A stretch of DNA of 17,563 bases from Pseudolabrys sp. (GCA_029945495.1 JAQSCR010000420.1:1-17563), one strand, 5' to 3'; shown: positions 1 to 8,041, counted from the first letter of the stretch. Made by a program: numbers and translations. Notes: generated by a model from the letters alone, not told the origin.

Positions 1-2017
1 CGCCCCCCCCGCCCCCCCCCGCTCCGATCTGCTCGCGCCCCCTCCCCAACCCTCCCCCGCAAGCGGGGGAGGGAGAGCAAGCGTCGAGCCCGGCGCTTTA
101 ACCCCGATCTCGCTGGCCGCCGCTCGCGCCGAAAAGGCCCGCACCGCCCGGATCGACCGCTCGCAATATGAAACCGTCCGCACCCTCAAACGGCTGAAAG
201 AATGGATCGCGCGCGCCACCGCTCTCGGCGTCGTCGCGGTCGACACCGAGACCACCAGTCTCGATCCGATGACCGCCGACCTGTGCGGCTTCTCGCTTAG
301 CGTCGCGCCGAATGAAGCCTGCTACGTTCCGCTCGGCCACCGCGACGGCGGCTCGGCCGGTGGCACCGATCTGTTCGCGCCGGAATCGAAACTCGGCGCC
401 GACCAGATTCCGGAGGTCGACGCGCTCAAGACGCTCAAGCCGCTGCTCGAGAACCGCAGCGTCCTCAAGGTCGCGCAGAACATGAAGTTCGACTGGCTGG
501 TGTTCGCGCAGCGCGGAATCGAGACCGACGGCTACGACGACACCATGCTGATTTCCTATGTGCTCGACGCCGGCAAGAACGGCCACGGCATGGACGACCT
601 CGCCAAGCGCTGGCTCAATCACGACACCATCCATTTCGCCGACGTCGCCGGAACCGGCAAGGCGCAGGTCAGCTTCGACAATATCGCCATCGACAAGGCC
701 AGCGAATACGCCGCCGAGGATGCCGATGTGACCTTGCGGCTGTGGTCGGCGCTGAAGCCGCGGCTGGCCGCCGAAGGCGTCACCACCGTTTACGAAACGC
801 TGGAGCGCGCGATGCCGGCGGTGCTGGCGCGCATGGAGCGGCGCGGCATTTCGATCGACCGGCAAGTCCTGTCGCGCCTGTCCGGCGAGTTCGCGCAGAA
901 GCAGGCCGGCCTCGAGGACGAGATCAAGGAGCTGGCCGGCGAGCCGCTCAATCCGGGCTCGCCCAAGCAACTCGGCGACATCCTGTTCGGCAAGATGGCG
1001 CTTCCGGGCGGCACCAAGACCAAGACCGGGCAATGGTCGACCGGCGCGCGCGAACTGGAAGAGCTCGCCGAGCAGGGCCACGCGCTGCCGCGCAAGATTC
1101 TCGATTGGCGCCAGGTGTCGAAGCTGCGCTCGACCTATACCGAGGCGCTGCCGAATCACGTCAATCCGACGACGCACCGCGTGCACACCTCCTACGCGCT
1201 CGCCGCCACCTCGACCGGACGGCTGTCGTCGTCCGAACCGAATTTGCAGAACATCCCGATCCGCACCGAAGAAGGCCGCAAGATCCGCAAAGCCTTCGTC
1301 GCCGCGCCCGGCATGAAGCTGGTGTCGGCCGACTATTCCCAAATTGAGCTGCGCCTGCTGTCGGAAGTCGCCGAGGTGCCGACCTTGCGCCAGGCGTTCA
1401 AGGACGGCATCGACATTCACGCCATGACCGCGTCGGAAATGTTCGGCGTACCGGTCAAGGATATGCCGAGCGACATTCGCCGTAGAGCCAAGGCGATCAA
1501 TTTCGGCATCATCTACGGCATCTCGGCTTTCGGCCTCGCCAATCAGCTCGGCATCGAACGGAGCGAGGCCGGCGACTACATCAAGAAATATTTCGAGCGC
1601 TTCCCCGGCATCCGCGACTACATGGACGAGACGCGCGACTTCTGCCGCGAGAACGGCTACGTGCTCACTTTATTCGGCCGCAAGTGCCATTACCCGGACA
1701 TCAAGGCAAGCAACGGTTCGATCCGCGCCTTCAACGAGCGCGCCGCGATCAATGCACGCCTGCAAGGCTCGGCCGCCGACATCATCCGGCGCGCCATGAT
1801 CCGCATGGAGGGCGAACTCGCCCAGGCCAAGCTGAAGGCGCAGATGCTCTTACAAGTCCACGACGAACTGATCTTCGAAGTGCCGGACGGCGAAGTCGCC
1901 AAAACGATCCCGATTGTGAAGCGGGTGATGGAAAAAGCGCCGGAGCCGGCAATTTCCCTGCACGTGCCGCTACAGGTCGATGCGCGGGCGGCGGACAACT
2001 GGGATGAGGCGCACTAG
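1..2017 (+). CDS. polA: DNA polymerase I, 3' part (proofreading and polymerase domains)
   Basis: DNA polymerase I fills gaps and replaces RNA primers during repair and lagging-strand synthesis. The frame is open from base 2, so the gene begins upstream and its 5'-3' exonuclease domain is outside the window. Numbering from base 2 gives 671 visible residues. The 3'-5' exonuclease looks active: DTET supplies D81 and E83, NMKFD supplies D164, and YAAED supplies Y236 and D240. The polymerase domain has motif A (SADYSQIELR, D444), motif B (KAINFGIIYG, from K497) and motif C (QVHDELIFEV, D621/E622), all close to the E. coli enzyme. The first ATG in frame, at 269, lies after the DTET motif, so it cannot be the true start. 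The linker before residue 35 is Pro/Gly-rich and holds a palindromic repeat. Identity is certain; only the 5' end is missing. Confidence 0.97.
   Translation, partial: APPAPPRSDLLAPPPQPSPASGGGRASVEPGALTPISLAAARAEKARTARIDRSQYETVRTLKRLKEWIARATALGVVAVDTETTSLDPMTADLCGFSLSVAPNEACYVPLGHRDGGSAGGTDLFAPESKLGADQIPEVDALKTLKPLLENRSVLKVAQNMKFDWLVFAQRGIETDGYDDTMLISYVLDAGKNGHGMDDLAKRWLNHDTIHFADVAGTGKAQVSFDNIAIDKASEYAAEDADVTLRLWSALKPRLAAEGVTTVYETLERAMPAVLARMERRGISIDRQVLSRLSGEFAQKQAGLEDEIKELAGEPLNPGSPKQLGDILFGKMALPGGTKTKTGQWSTGARELEELAEQGHALPRKILDWRQVSKLRSTYTEALPNHVNPTTHRVHTSYALAATSTGRLSSSEPNLQNIPIRTEEGRKIRKAFVAAPGMKLVSADYSQIELRLLSEVAEVPTLRQAFKDGIDIHAMTASEMFGVPVKDMPSDIRRRAKAINFGIIYGISAFGLANQLGIERSEAGDYIKKYFERFPGIRDYMDETRDFCRENGYVLTLFGRKCHYPDIKASNGSIRAFNERAAINARLQGSAADIIRRAMIRMEGELAQAKLKAQMLLQVHDELIFEVPDGEVAKTIPIVKRVMEKAPEPAISLHVPLQVDARAADNWDEAH
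41..78. repeat. GC-rich palindromic repeat inserted in-frame in polA
   Basis: Bases 50-60 and 63-73 are perfect 11-base inverted arms (CCCTCCCCCGC / GCGGGGGAGGG) around AA, inside a C-rich then G-rich context. The polA frame reads straight through it, giving a PPPQPSPASGGGR-like peptide between the 5'-3' and 3'-5' exonuclease domains. From memory, this motif recurs both between and inside genes in Bradyrhizobium-like genomes. The exact outer borders of the element cannot be set from one copy. Confidence 0.75.
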
Positions 2018-2026
2018 TTTTTTCTG

Positions 2027-2165
2027 CCCTCTCCCCTTGTGGGAGAGGGTGCCCGAGCAAAGCGAGGGCGGGTGAGGGGGCGTGGCGAGCCTCGAACATA
2101 GCCCCCTCACCCGGCTCGTGCTCGCGCAGCTCGCACTCGCCACCCTCTCCCACAAGGGAAGAGGG
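2027..2165. repeat. Composite inverted-repeat element (two opposed REP-like units)
   Basis: This element fills most of the gap between polA and the LysE-family gene. The outer arms 2027-2051 and 2141-2165 are 25 bases long and pair with one mismatch. An inner arm pair, 2072-2081 and 2101-2110, is perfect over 10 bases. Each outer arm is also a hairpin by itself: CCCTCTCCC (2027-2035) pairs with GGGAGAGGG (2041-2049). The whole is best read as two copies of one unit of roughly 55-65 bases placed head to head, like a BIME. It may end polA transcription or stabilise its mRNA, but the T run (2018-2023) precedes the stem, so it is not a standard terminator. Confidence 0.8.
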
Positions 2166-2213
2166 AAAAGAAGCACGCCACGGCGCGGCCGATAACTGAG
2201 AGCAAAGACTCCC

Positions 2214-2846
2214 ATGCCCTCCACAACCACCCTGCTTGCCTTCGCCGCGCTTGCCGTCGGCATGGTGCTCACCCCCGGCCCGAACATGATCTACATGATC
2301 TCGCGCGCCATCACCCAAGGCCGCGTCGCCGGTCTGATCTCGTTGGCCGGCGTGGTCGTCGGTTTCATCTTCTACATGCTGTGCGCCGCCTTCGGCATCA
2401 CCGCGATCGTCTTCGCGGTGCCCTATGCCTACGACGCGATGCGCTTTGCCGGCGTCATCTATCTCTTGTGGCTCGCCTTCGATGCGGTTCGCCCGGGCGG
2501 GCGCTCGCCGTTCCAGCTGCGCAAGTTGCCGATCGCCAGCCGCAAGCGGCTGTTCACGATGGGCCTCTTGACCAACCTGTTCAACCCGAAGATTGCGATC
2601 TTCTATCTGGCCCTGTTGCCGAACTTCATCGATCCGACCGGCAGCGTGCTGCTGCAGTCGCTGACACTCGGTACCCTGCACATCGTCATCAGCATTACGC
2701 TCAACACGATCATCGCCTGCGCCGCCGGTTCGATCGCCGGCTTCCTGGCCGTGCGGCCGGGCTGGCTGCTGGCGCAGCGCTGGGTGATGGGAACGATGCT
2801 CGGCGCGCTGGCCGTCAACATCGCGCTGGAAAAGAGCCGGCGCTAG
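2214..2846 (+). CDS. LysE/RhtB-family amino-acid exporter
   Basis: This is a 210-residue inner-membrane protein with the length and layout of the LysE/RhtB exporters, which expel amino acids or related small molecules. Visible family marks are the N-terminal helix followed by TPGPN (residues 20-24), a Gly-rich second helix (about 41-60), and NLFNPKIAIF (121-130). About five or six hydrophobic segments can be counted, with a basic loop between them (RKLPIASRKR, 103-112). The substrate cannot be told from sequence; homoserine, threonine, leucine and others are exported by this family. A GAGAG stretch lies about 12 bases upstream of the ATG and is a weak ribosome site. The gene follows the inverted-repeat element, and its stop codon overlaps that of the convergent dehydratase gene. 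Confidence 0.9.
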   Translation: MPSTTTLLAFAALAVGMVLTPGPNMIYMISRAITQGRVAGLISLAGVVVGFIFYMLCAAFGITAIVFAVPYAYDAMRFAGVIYLLWLAFDAVRPGGRSPFQLRKLPIASRKRLFTMGLLTNLFNPKIAIFYLALLPNFIDPTGSVLLQSLTLGTLHIVISITLNTIIACAAGSIAGFLAVRPGWLLAQRWVMGTMLGALAVNIALEKSRR

Positions 2847-4021
2847 CGCGGCGCGCTATCCAGCATCGGCTTCATCACTGCATACAAGGCGTTCTTGGCC
2901 TCGAAGCCGATGCCGGGAATATCCGGCATGGCGATGCGGCTGTCGGTGACCTTCGTGTCGTCGGCAAAGCCGCCGAACGGCGCGAACACCTGCGGATACG
3001 ATTCATTTCCGCCCAGGCCGAGGCCGACCGCGATGTTCAGCGCGAACTGATGCCCGCCATGCGGCACGCAGCGCCGCCGCGACCAGCCGTGGGCACTGAG
3101 CATGTCGAGCGTGCGCAGATATTCGACCAGCCCGTAGGACAAAGCCGGATCGAACTGCAGCCAGTCTCTGTCGGCGCGCAAGCCGCCGTGGCGGATGAGG
3201 TTGCGCGCGTCCTGCATCGAGAACAGGTTCTCGCCGGTGGCGAGCGGCGGCGCATAGCGCGTCGCTAATGCTGCGTGCAGCAAATAGTCGAGCGGGTCGA
3301 GCGGCTCCTCGTACCAACGCAATTTATACGGCGCGATGGCGTCGCCGCAGGCCAAAGCCTCGTCGAGATCGTAACGGCCATTGACGTCGACGCAGAGATT
3401 CTCGCCCTTGCCGCCGACAACTTTCAAGGCCGCTTCGATGCGCTTGATGTCGTCCTTGAGCGGCACGCCGCCGATCTTCATCTTCACGGTCGAATAGCCG
3501 AGGTCGAGATAATGCTTCATCTCGTCCTGCAAGGCGGAGATATCCTTGTCCGGATAATAGTAGCCGCCGGCGGCATAGACCCATGCCGTCTTGTCGGCGA
3601 CACCATTGTTATAGCGATCGGCCAGCAGCCGCCACAGCGGCACGCCCTCGGCTTTTGACACCGCATCCCACAGCGCCATGTCGAGTACGCCGACGGCGAC
3701 CGAACGCTCGCCGTGACCGCCCGGCTTCTCGTTCTTCATCATCGCCGCCCAGGCCTTGCCGGGATCGATCAGGCCGCGCGCATCCTGAATCGATTCCGGC
3801 GCGGCATCGCGCAGGCGCGGCATGAAGCGCTCGCGCAACAGGCCCTGCGGCGCGTAACGGCCATTCGAGTTGAAGCCGAAGCCAACCACCGGTCTGCCGT
3901 CGCGCACCGCGTCGGTGAAGATCGCCACCACACTCGCGGTCATTTGCGAGAAGTCGATATAGGCGTTGGCGATCTTCGAGGAGATCGGCACGACGATGTC
4001 ATGGATGGCGGTGATGCGCAT
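2843..4021 (-). CDS. tarD: D(-)-tartrate dehydratase-like enolase-superfamily enzyme
   Basis: This 392-residue protein belongs to the mandelate racemase subgroup of the enolase superfamily. It resembles, from memory, Bradyrhizobium D-tartrate dehydratase over its whole length (shared stretches include NEKPGGHGERSVAVG and YAAGGYYYP). That enzyme converts D-tartrate to oxaloacetate and water with Mg2+. The expected active-site parts are present: KMK around K180/K182, metal ligands in VDVNGR (D212), WYEE (E238) and TGENLF (E264), and His in PHGGHQ (H321/H324). N-terminal residues 1-100 form the capping domain with the NAYIDF substrate loop. No signal peptide is seen, so it is cytoplasmic. It diverges from the antiporter gene across 109 bases and ends tail-to-tail with the exporter gene. 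Substrate assignment is by resemblance; another acid sugar or hydroxyacid remains possible. Confidence 0.85.
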   Translation of the reverse strand: MRITAIHDIVVPISSKIANAYIDFSQMTASVVAIFTDAVRDGRPVVGFGFNSNGRYAPQGLLRERFMPRLRDAAPESIQDARGLIDPGKAWAAMMKNEKPGGHGERSVAVGVLDMALWDAVSKAEGVPLWRLLADRYNNGVADKTAWVYAAGGYYYPDKDISALQDEMKHYLDLGYSTVKMKIGGVPLKDDIKRIEAALKVVGGKGENLCVDVNGRYDLDEALACGDAIAPYKLRWYEEPLDPLDYLLHAALATRYAPPLATGENLFSMQDARNLIRHGGLRADRDWLQFDPALSYGLVEYLRTLDMLSAHGWSRRRCVPHGGHQFALNIAVGLGLGGNESYPQVFAPFGGFADDTKVTDSRIAMPDIPGIGFEAKNALYAVMKPMLDSAPR

Positions 4022-4130
4022 GGCGGTCTCGCATTATGAATTCGCACACACCCTTAAACCCGGATGGGCATGGCTTCCAGCGCCAATTGTCGTAGTTGCC
4101 GCCTTGCCGCGCGCCTGCTAGCCAACTCCT

Positions 4131-5552
4131 ATGCGAATTCCCAAGGCCGCATTCGCCGCGCCCTTAGCGCTTCTGATCCCCACCGCCGCGCAGGCGGCGC
4201 CGGCGCTCGACGGCGCGCAGATGACGTGGCCGTGGGCCCTGCCCTTCGCCGGCATCCTGCTGTCGATCGCACTCGGCCCGCTGCTGATCCCGAAGATCTG
4301 GCACCACCACTACGGCAAGATCGCCACCGGCTGGGTGCTGCTGACGCTTGCCGCGCTGGCCGTCCGCTTTGGCGTGCCGACCGCGCTGGCCGCTTTCGTG
4401 CACGCGGCGCTCGCCGAATACATGAGTTTCATCATTCTGCTGTTCGCGCTCTACGTCGTCGCCGGCGGCATCCTGGTCACCGGCACTTTACGCGGCACGC
4501 CGGCGACGAATCTCGCCATTCTTGCTTTCGGCACGGCCATCGCCAGCGTCGTCGGCACCACCGGCGCGTCGATGATCCTGATCCGGCCGCTGATCCGCGC
4601 TAATGCCGGACGTTCGAGCAACGCCCATGTCGTGGTGTTTTTCATCTTCCTGGTCGCCAATATCGGCGGCGCGCTGTCGCCGCTCGGCGATCCGCCGTTG
4701 TTCGTCGGCTTCCTGCGCGGCGTCGACTTCTTCTGGACCGCGCAGCATCTCTGGCTGCAGACGGCCATCGTCGCCGTGCTGGTGCTGGCGATCTTCTTTG
4801 CCCTCGATACTTTCAAATTCCGCGCCGAGCCGCCGGTGCCGGCTGGGCCCACTGTCGCCATTGCCATTCGCGGCCGCCGCAACATCGTGCTGATCGGCCT
4901 CACGATCGCGGCGATCCTGCTGTCGGCGACCTGGCAACCGGGCGTTGTCTTCGATATATACAGCACCAAGGTCGCGTTGCAGAACCTGTTGCGCGACGCC
5001 GCACTCATCCTCATCGCGTTCGCCTCGCTGTGGCTGACGCCCGACGAGCACCGCGCCGCCAACGGCTTCAGCTTCGAGCCGATTCGCGAAGTCGCCATCC
5101 TGTTCGCCGGCATCTTTGTCGCCATCATCCCCGTATTGGCGATGTTGCAGGCCGGTCCTGACGGCACCTTCGCCTTCCTGCTGCAGGCCGTCACCGCCAA
5201 GGACGGTACGCCGCACGAGGCCGCCTATTTCTGGCTGACCGGCGCTTTGTCCGGCTTCCTCGACAACGCGCCGACCTATCTGGTGTTCTTCGAGCTGGCC
5301 TCGGGCGAGGCCAGGGAGTTGATGGGCCCGTTGTCCGGCACGCTGGCGGCGATCTCGATGGGCGCGGTCTACATGGGCGCGCTCAGCTATATCGGCAACG
5401 CGCCGAACCTGATGATCTACGCCATCGCCTCCGATCAGGGCGTGCGGATGCCGAGCTTCTTTGCCTATGTGCTGTGGGCGGTCTGCGTGCTGGTGCCGCT
5501 GTTTCTGATTTTGACGCTGCTGCCGATCTCGCCGATCCTCAAGCTGTCTTGA
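4131..5552 (+). CDS. Sodium:proton antiporter / citrate-transporter-like membrane protein (NhaD/CitMHS_2 type)
   Basis: This 473-residue integral membrane protein of the ion transporter superfamily has roughly 11-13 hydrophobic segments. The N-terminus (residues 1-23, ending AQAA) looks like a cleavable signal or first helix. Two internally related halves carry the usual re-entrant loop motifs: ALSPLGDPPLFVGF (181-194) in the first half, then GALSGFLDNAPTYL (371-384) and GNAPNLMIYA (422-431) in the second. Similar proteins are annotated as Na+/H+ antiporters of the NhaD kind or as putative citrate transporters; the motifs do not decide between cation exchange and organic-acid transport. No clear Shine-Dalgarno is visible before the ATG. 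The gene diverges from the tartrate dehydratase gene and is followed, 94 bases on, by another carrier of the same superfamily, probably in one transcript. Confidence 0.85.
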   Translation: MRIPKAAFAAPLALLIPTAAQAAPALDGAQMTWPWALPFAGILLSIALGPLLIPKIWHHHYGKIATGWVLLTLAALAVRFGVPTALAAFVHAALAEYMSFIILLFALYVVAGGILVTGTLRGTPATNLAILAFGTAIASVVGTTGASMILIRPLIRANAGRSSNAHVVVFFIFLVANIGGALSPLGDPPLFVGFLRGVDFFWTAQHLWLQTAIVAVLVLAIFFALDTFKFRAEPPVPAGPTVAIAIRGRRNIVLIGLTIAAILLSATWQPGVVFDIYSTKVALQNLLRDAALILIAFASLWLTPDEHRAANGFSFEPIREVAILFAGIFVAIIPVLAMLQAGPDGTFAFLLQAVTAKDGTPHEAAYFWLTGALSGFLDNAPTYLVFFELASGEARELMGPLSGTLAAISMGAVYMGALSYIGNAPNLMIYAIASDQGVRMPSFFAYVLWAVCVLVPLFLILTLLPISPILKLS

Positions 5553-5646
5553 CTCCCTTAGCCTATTGCCGGAGTTTCGCCGCTGGGCTTTCAGGGTGCC
5601 AACGGCCATAGGGCCGAGGACCCGCGATTTTGGGGGGACTTAGCTT

Positions 5647-6984
5647 ATGACCGCACACGCGGTATCGCACGTCTATTTCGGTCTCAATCCGATGTGGGTC
5701 TCGACCTGCATCCTGGCCATCACCTACGCCGTCATCATGTCGGAACAGGTCAACCGCGCGATCGTCGCGCTGGTCGGCTCCGGTGTGATGATCGTGGTCG
5801 GCGTGCTCGACCAGGAAGAGGCAATCAGGGGCATCGACTGGAACACCATTGGCCTATTGACCGGCATGATGATCCTGGTGTCGATCTCGCGCCGCTCCGG
5901 CATGTTCCAGTTTCTCGCCATCTGGTCGGCCCAAGCGGCCAAGGCGCATCCCGCTGGCATCCTGTTCATCCTGCAGATCACCACCGCGGTGCTGTCGGCT
6001 TTCCTCGACAACGTCACCACGGTGCTGCTGGTCGTGCCGGTGACGCTGGCAATCTGCGGCACGCTGAAGGTGCCGGCCTATCCCTATCTGTTCGCGGAAA
6101 TCTTCGCTTCCAATATCGGCGGCACCGCGACTTTGATCGGCGATCCGCCGAACATCCTGATCGGCTCGCAGGTCGGGCTCGCCTTCAACGATTTCGTCTA
6201 TCACCTGACGCCGGTCATTCTCATCGTGATGGCGGTGCAGGCGATCATGATCCATGTGCTGTGGGGCAAGGACCTCAAGGCGACGCCCGAATCGCAAGCC
6301 GCCGTCATGGCGATGAACGCCGAGGAAGCCATTCAGGACTGGCTGCTGCTCAAGCAGTCGATCGCCGTCATCGGCCTGGTGATGGTCGGCTTCATGCTGG
6401 CGCGGCCGTTGCATCTGGAGCCGGCGACCATCGCCATGCTCGGCGCTGCCATTCTCATGCTGCTCGACAACTGGGCGCATCATAACGAAAAGGCGGCGCA
6501 GAATATCCACTCGACCTTCGGCGACGTCGAGTGGATCACGATCTTCTTTTTTGTTGGCCTGTTCGTGGTGGTGCACGGCGTCGACGTCGGCGGCCTGCTC
6601 AATTTGCTGGCCTCCAAGCTGGTGGCAGCGACCGGCGGCAACATGGCGCATACTGGCTTCGCCATCCTCTGGGCGTCGGCGGTGCTGTCCGCGATCGTCG
6701 ATAACATCCCGTTTGTCGCCACCATGATCCCGCTGATCAAGAACATGGCGCCGTCGTTCGGCGGTGCCGATCACATCCAGCCGCTGTGGTGGTGTCTGTC
6801 GCTCGGCGCGTGTTTGGGCGGCAACGGCACCTTGATCGGCGCCTCGGCCAACCTGACCGTGGCCGGCATTTCGGAGCGCAACGGTGTGCCGTTCCGCTTC
6901 ATCACCTACACGCTCTATGCCTTCCCGATGATGCTCGTGTCGGTGGCGATCGCTCACGTTTATATCTGGTGGCGGTATTTCTGA
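5647..6984 (+). CDS. ArsB/NhaD/SLC13-type ion transporter-superfamily permease
   Basis: This 445-residue polytopic inner-membrane protein has two repeated halves. The first holds LSAFLDNVTTVLLVVP (116-131) and GGTATLIGDPPNILIGS (158-174). The second holds LSAIVDNIPFVATMIP (347-362) and GGNGTLIGASANLT (391-404). This paired xDN / GDPPN-like pattern is typical of the ArsB, P-protein and NhaD branch, which moves arsenite, Na+/H+ or anions. A cytoplasmic loop (about 208-234) separates the halves. No arsenic genes are nearby, so arsenite efflux is not favoured. GGGGGG at 5632-5637 lies 9 bases before the ATG and serves as ribosome site. It is only distantly similar to the upstream carrier, so this is not a recent duplication. 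A strong terminator follows. Confidence 0.88.
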   Translation: MTAHAVSHVYFGLNPMWVSTCILAITYAVIMSEQVNRAIVALVGSGVMIVVGVLDQEEAIRGIDWNTIGLLTGMMILVSISRRSGMFQFLAIWSAQAAKAHPAGILFILQITTAVLSAFLDNVTTVLLVVPVTLAICGTLKVPAYPYLFAEIFASNIGGTATLIGDPPNILIGSQVGLAFNDFVYHLTPVILIVMAVQAIMIHVLWGKDLKATPESQAAVMAMNAEEAIQDWLLLKQSIAVIGLVMVGFMLARPLHLEPATIAMLGAAILMLLDNWAHHNEKAAQNIHSTFGDVEWITIFFFVGLFVVVHGVDVGGLLNLLASKLVAATGGNMAHTGFAILWASAVLSAIVDNIPFVATMIPLIKNMAPSFGGADHIQPLWWCLSLGACLGGNGTLIGASANLTVAGISERNGVPFRFITYTLYAFPMMLVSVAIAHVYIWWRYF

Positions 6985-7008
6985 GCCTCATTGACTCGAA
7001 TAGAGTCG

Positions 7009-7045
7009 AATGGCGCGCAATTCGACCGAGTTGCGTGCCATTTTT
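7009..7045 (+). terminator. Rho-independent terminator after the tandem transporter genes
   Basis: Arms 7009-7020 and 7031-7042 (AATGGCGCGCAA / TTGCGTGCCATT) form a 12-pair stem with one G-U pair, a 10-base loop and a T run at 7041-7045. A smaller hairpin, GACTC/GAGTC, sits just before it at 6993-7007. It closes the transporter transcript 25 bases after the stop codon. Confidence 0.85.
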
Positions 7046-7220
7046 GCGTCCGTCATCCAGCGTGCCGCCAAGCCGCCGCATTTGCTAACCGGCCGTTTAC
7101 CTCGCTGCGATTAGCTCGCCAGACGAATCACCGGCAGATGCTGGCAACCTTCCGCCGCGGATGGCGTTGATAGGATGGCCGCGCAGATCCTGGCCGGCCG
7201 GACAGTCAAGGCGGCGTGCG

Positions 7221-7997
7221 ATGGCGTCAAAGCGTTCAAAAACGAAGTTTTGCCTCGCCGCGATGGCGGTCAGCCTCGCTGTCGCTGCCGTCGCCCTGCC
7301 GCAGCCGGCGGCCGCCGGTTTTCTCGACCGGCTATTCGGCGACGTCCGGCGCGCGATCGAGCCGTCGCGGGCGCCCGCCCAGCCCTTTGTCGATCCCTTC
7401 ACCAGCCTGGCCAATCACTTCAATCCTTCGGCGCGCGAGCAGCTGCGCGCCGACAATGGCGGCCCGTCGAAAGCCTTCTGCGTGCGCACCTGCGATGGTC
7501 ATTTCTTTCCGGTGCAGGCCCATGCCGGCGTGACCGCGGCGGAAAGTTGCCGCTCGTTCTGTCCGGCCACTGAGACCAAGCTCTATGGCGGCAGCAATAT
7601 CGACACCGCCTCCGCCAATGACGGCAGCCGTTATGCCGACCTGCCGAATGCCTTCGTCTATCGCAAGGCGATGGTCGCCGGCTGCACCTGCAACGGTAAA
7701 AATCCGTTCGGCCTGGCGCGGCTCGAAGCCGGCAGCGACCCGACCTTGCGCCAAGGCGATATCGTCGCGACCAAGACCGGGCTGGTGGCCTTCACCGGCG
7801 CCAGCAACAACGTCGCCAATTTCACGCCGGTCGAGAATTATTCGCGCCTGTCGAAGAGCGCGCGCGACAAACTGGCGGAGACCAAGGTCATGGGGCCGGC
7901 ACCCGGCGCGGCCGCCGCCGACATCACCTCGGCGATTACGCCGGTCACCGACAATCCGCGCGATCCCAAGCGCGGCTCGGTTCAGTTCGCGAGATAA
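7221..7997 (+). CDS. Secreted DUF2865 domain protein
   Basis: This 258-residue protein has an N-terminal signal peptide: basic MASKRSKTK, then a hydrophobic run, then a likely cut after PAAA near residue 32. The mature part has six cysteines in three pairs, C87/C91, C110/C114 and C155/C157, in the contexts FCVRTCDGHFFPV, SCRSFCP and GCTCNG. This is the pattern of DUF2865, a family of unknown function found mainly in Hyphomicrobiales. Disulphides and a periplasmic location are inferred from the signal and the paired cysteines. The ATG at 7221 is preferred over upstream in-frame starts (7161) because it begins directly at the signal peptide; the extra residues upstream look non-coding. The gene is convergent with the flavoprotein gene, with a palindrome between them. 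Confidence 0.85.
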   Translation: MASKRSKTKFCLAAMAVSLAVAAVALPQPAAAGFLDRLFGDVRRAIEPSRAPAQPFVDPFTSLANHFNPSAREQLRADNGGPSKAFCVRTCDGHFFPVQAHAGVTAAESCRSFCPATETKLYGGSNIDTASANDGSRYADLPNAFVYRKAMVAGCTCNGKNPFGLARLEAGSDPTLRQGDIVATKTGLVAFTGASNNVANFTPVENYSRLSKSARDKLAETKVMGPAPGAAAADITSAITPVTDNPRDPKRGSVQFAR

Positions 7998-8008
7998 CTC
8001 TTCCGTTC

Positions 8009-8028
8009 GTCCCCGCGAAGGCGGGGAC
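8009..8028. repeat. Short GC-rich palindrome between convergent genes
   Basis: GTCCCCGC (8009-8016) and GCGGGGAC (8021-8028) are perfect 8-base arms around GAAG. The same sequence type is, from memory, a very common dispersed repeat in Bradyrhizobium-like genomes. It lies 12 bases after the DUF2865 stop and 13 bases from the flavoprotein stop, so it could act as a bidirectional terminator, although it lacks T runs. A second small hairpin (GACGGC/GCCGTC, 8037-8051) covers the end of the flavoprotein gene. Confidence 0.6.
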
Positions 8029-8041
8029 CAATTGGCGACGG

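Noticed and set aside
1..20. C-rich homopolymer-like start as a special structure
   Set aside because: It reads as Pro/Ala codons of the polA linker; as it is at the window edge, it could also be a sequencing artefact, so nothing further is claimed.
98..1420. 440-residue open frame on the minus strand opposite polA
   Set aside because: It lies antisense to a certain gene, is Arg/Gly/Ala-rich without recognisable motifs, and is explained by GC-rich codon use leaving the opposite strand free of stops.
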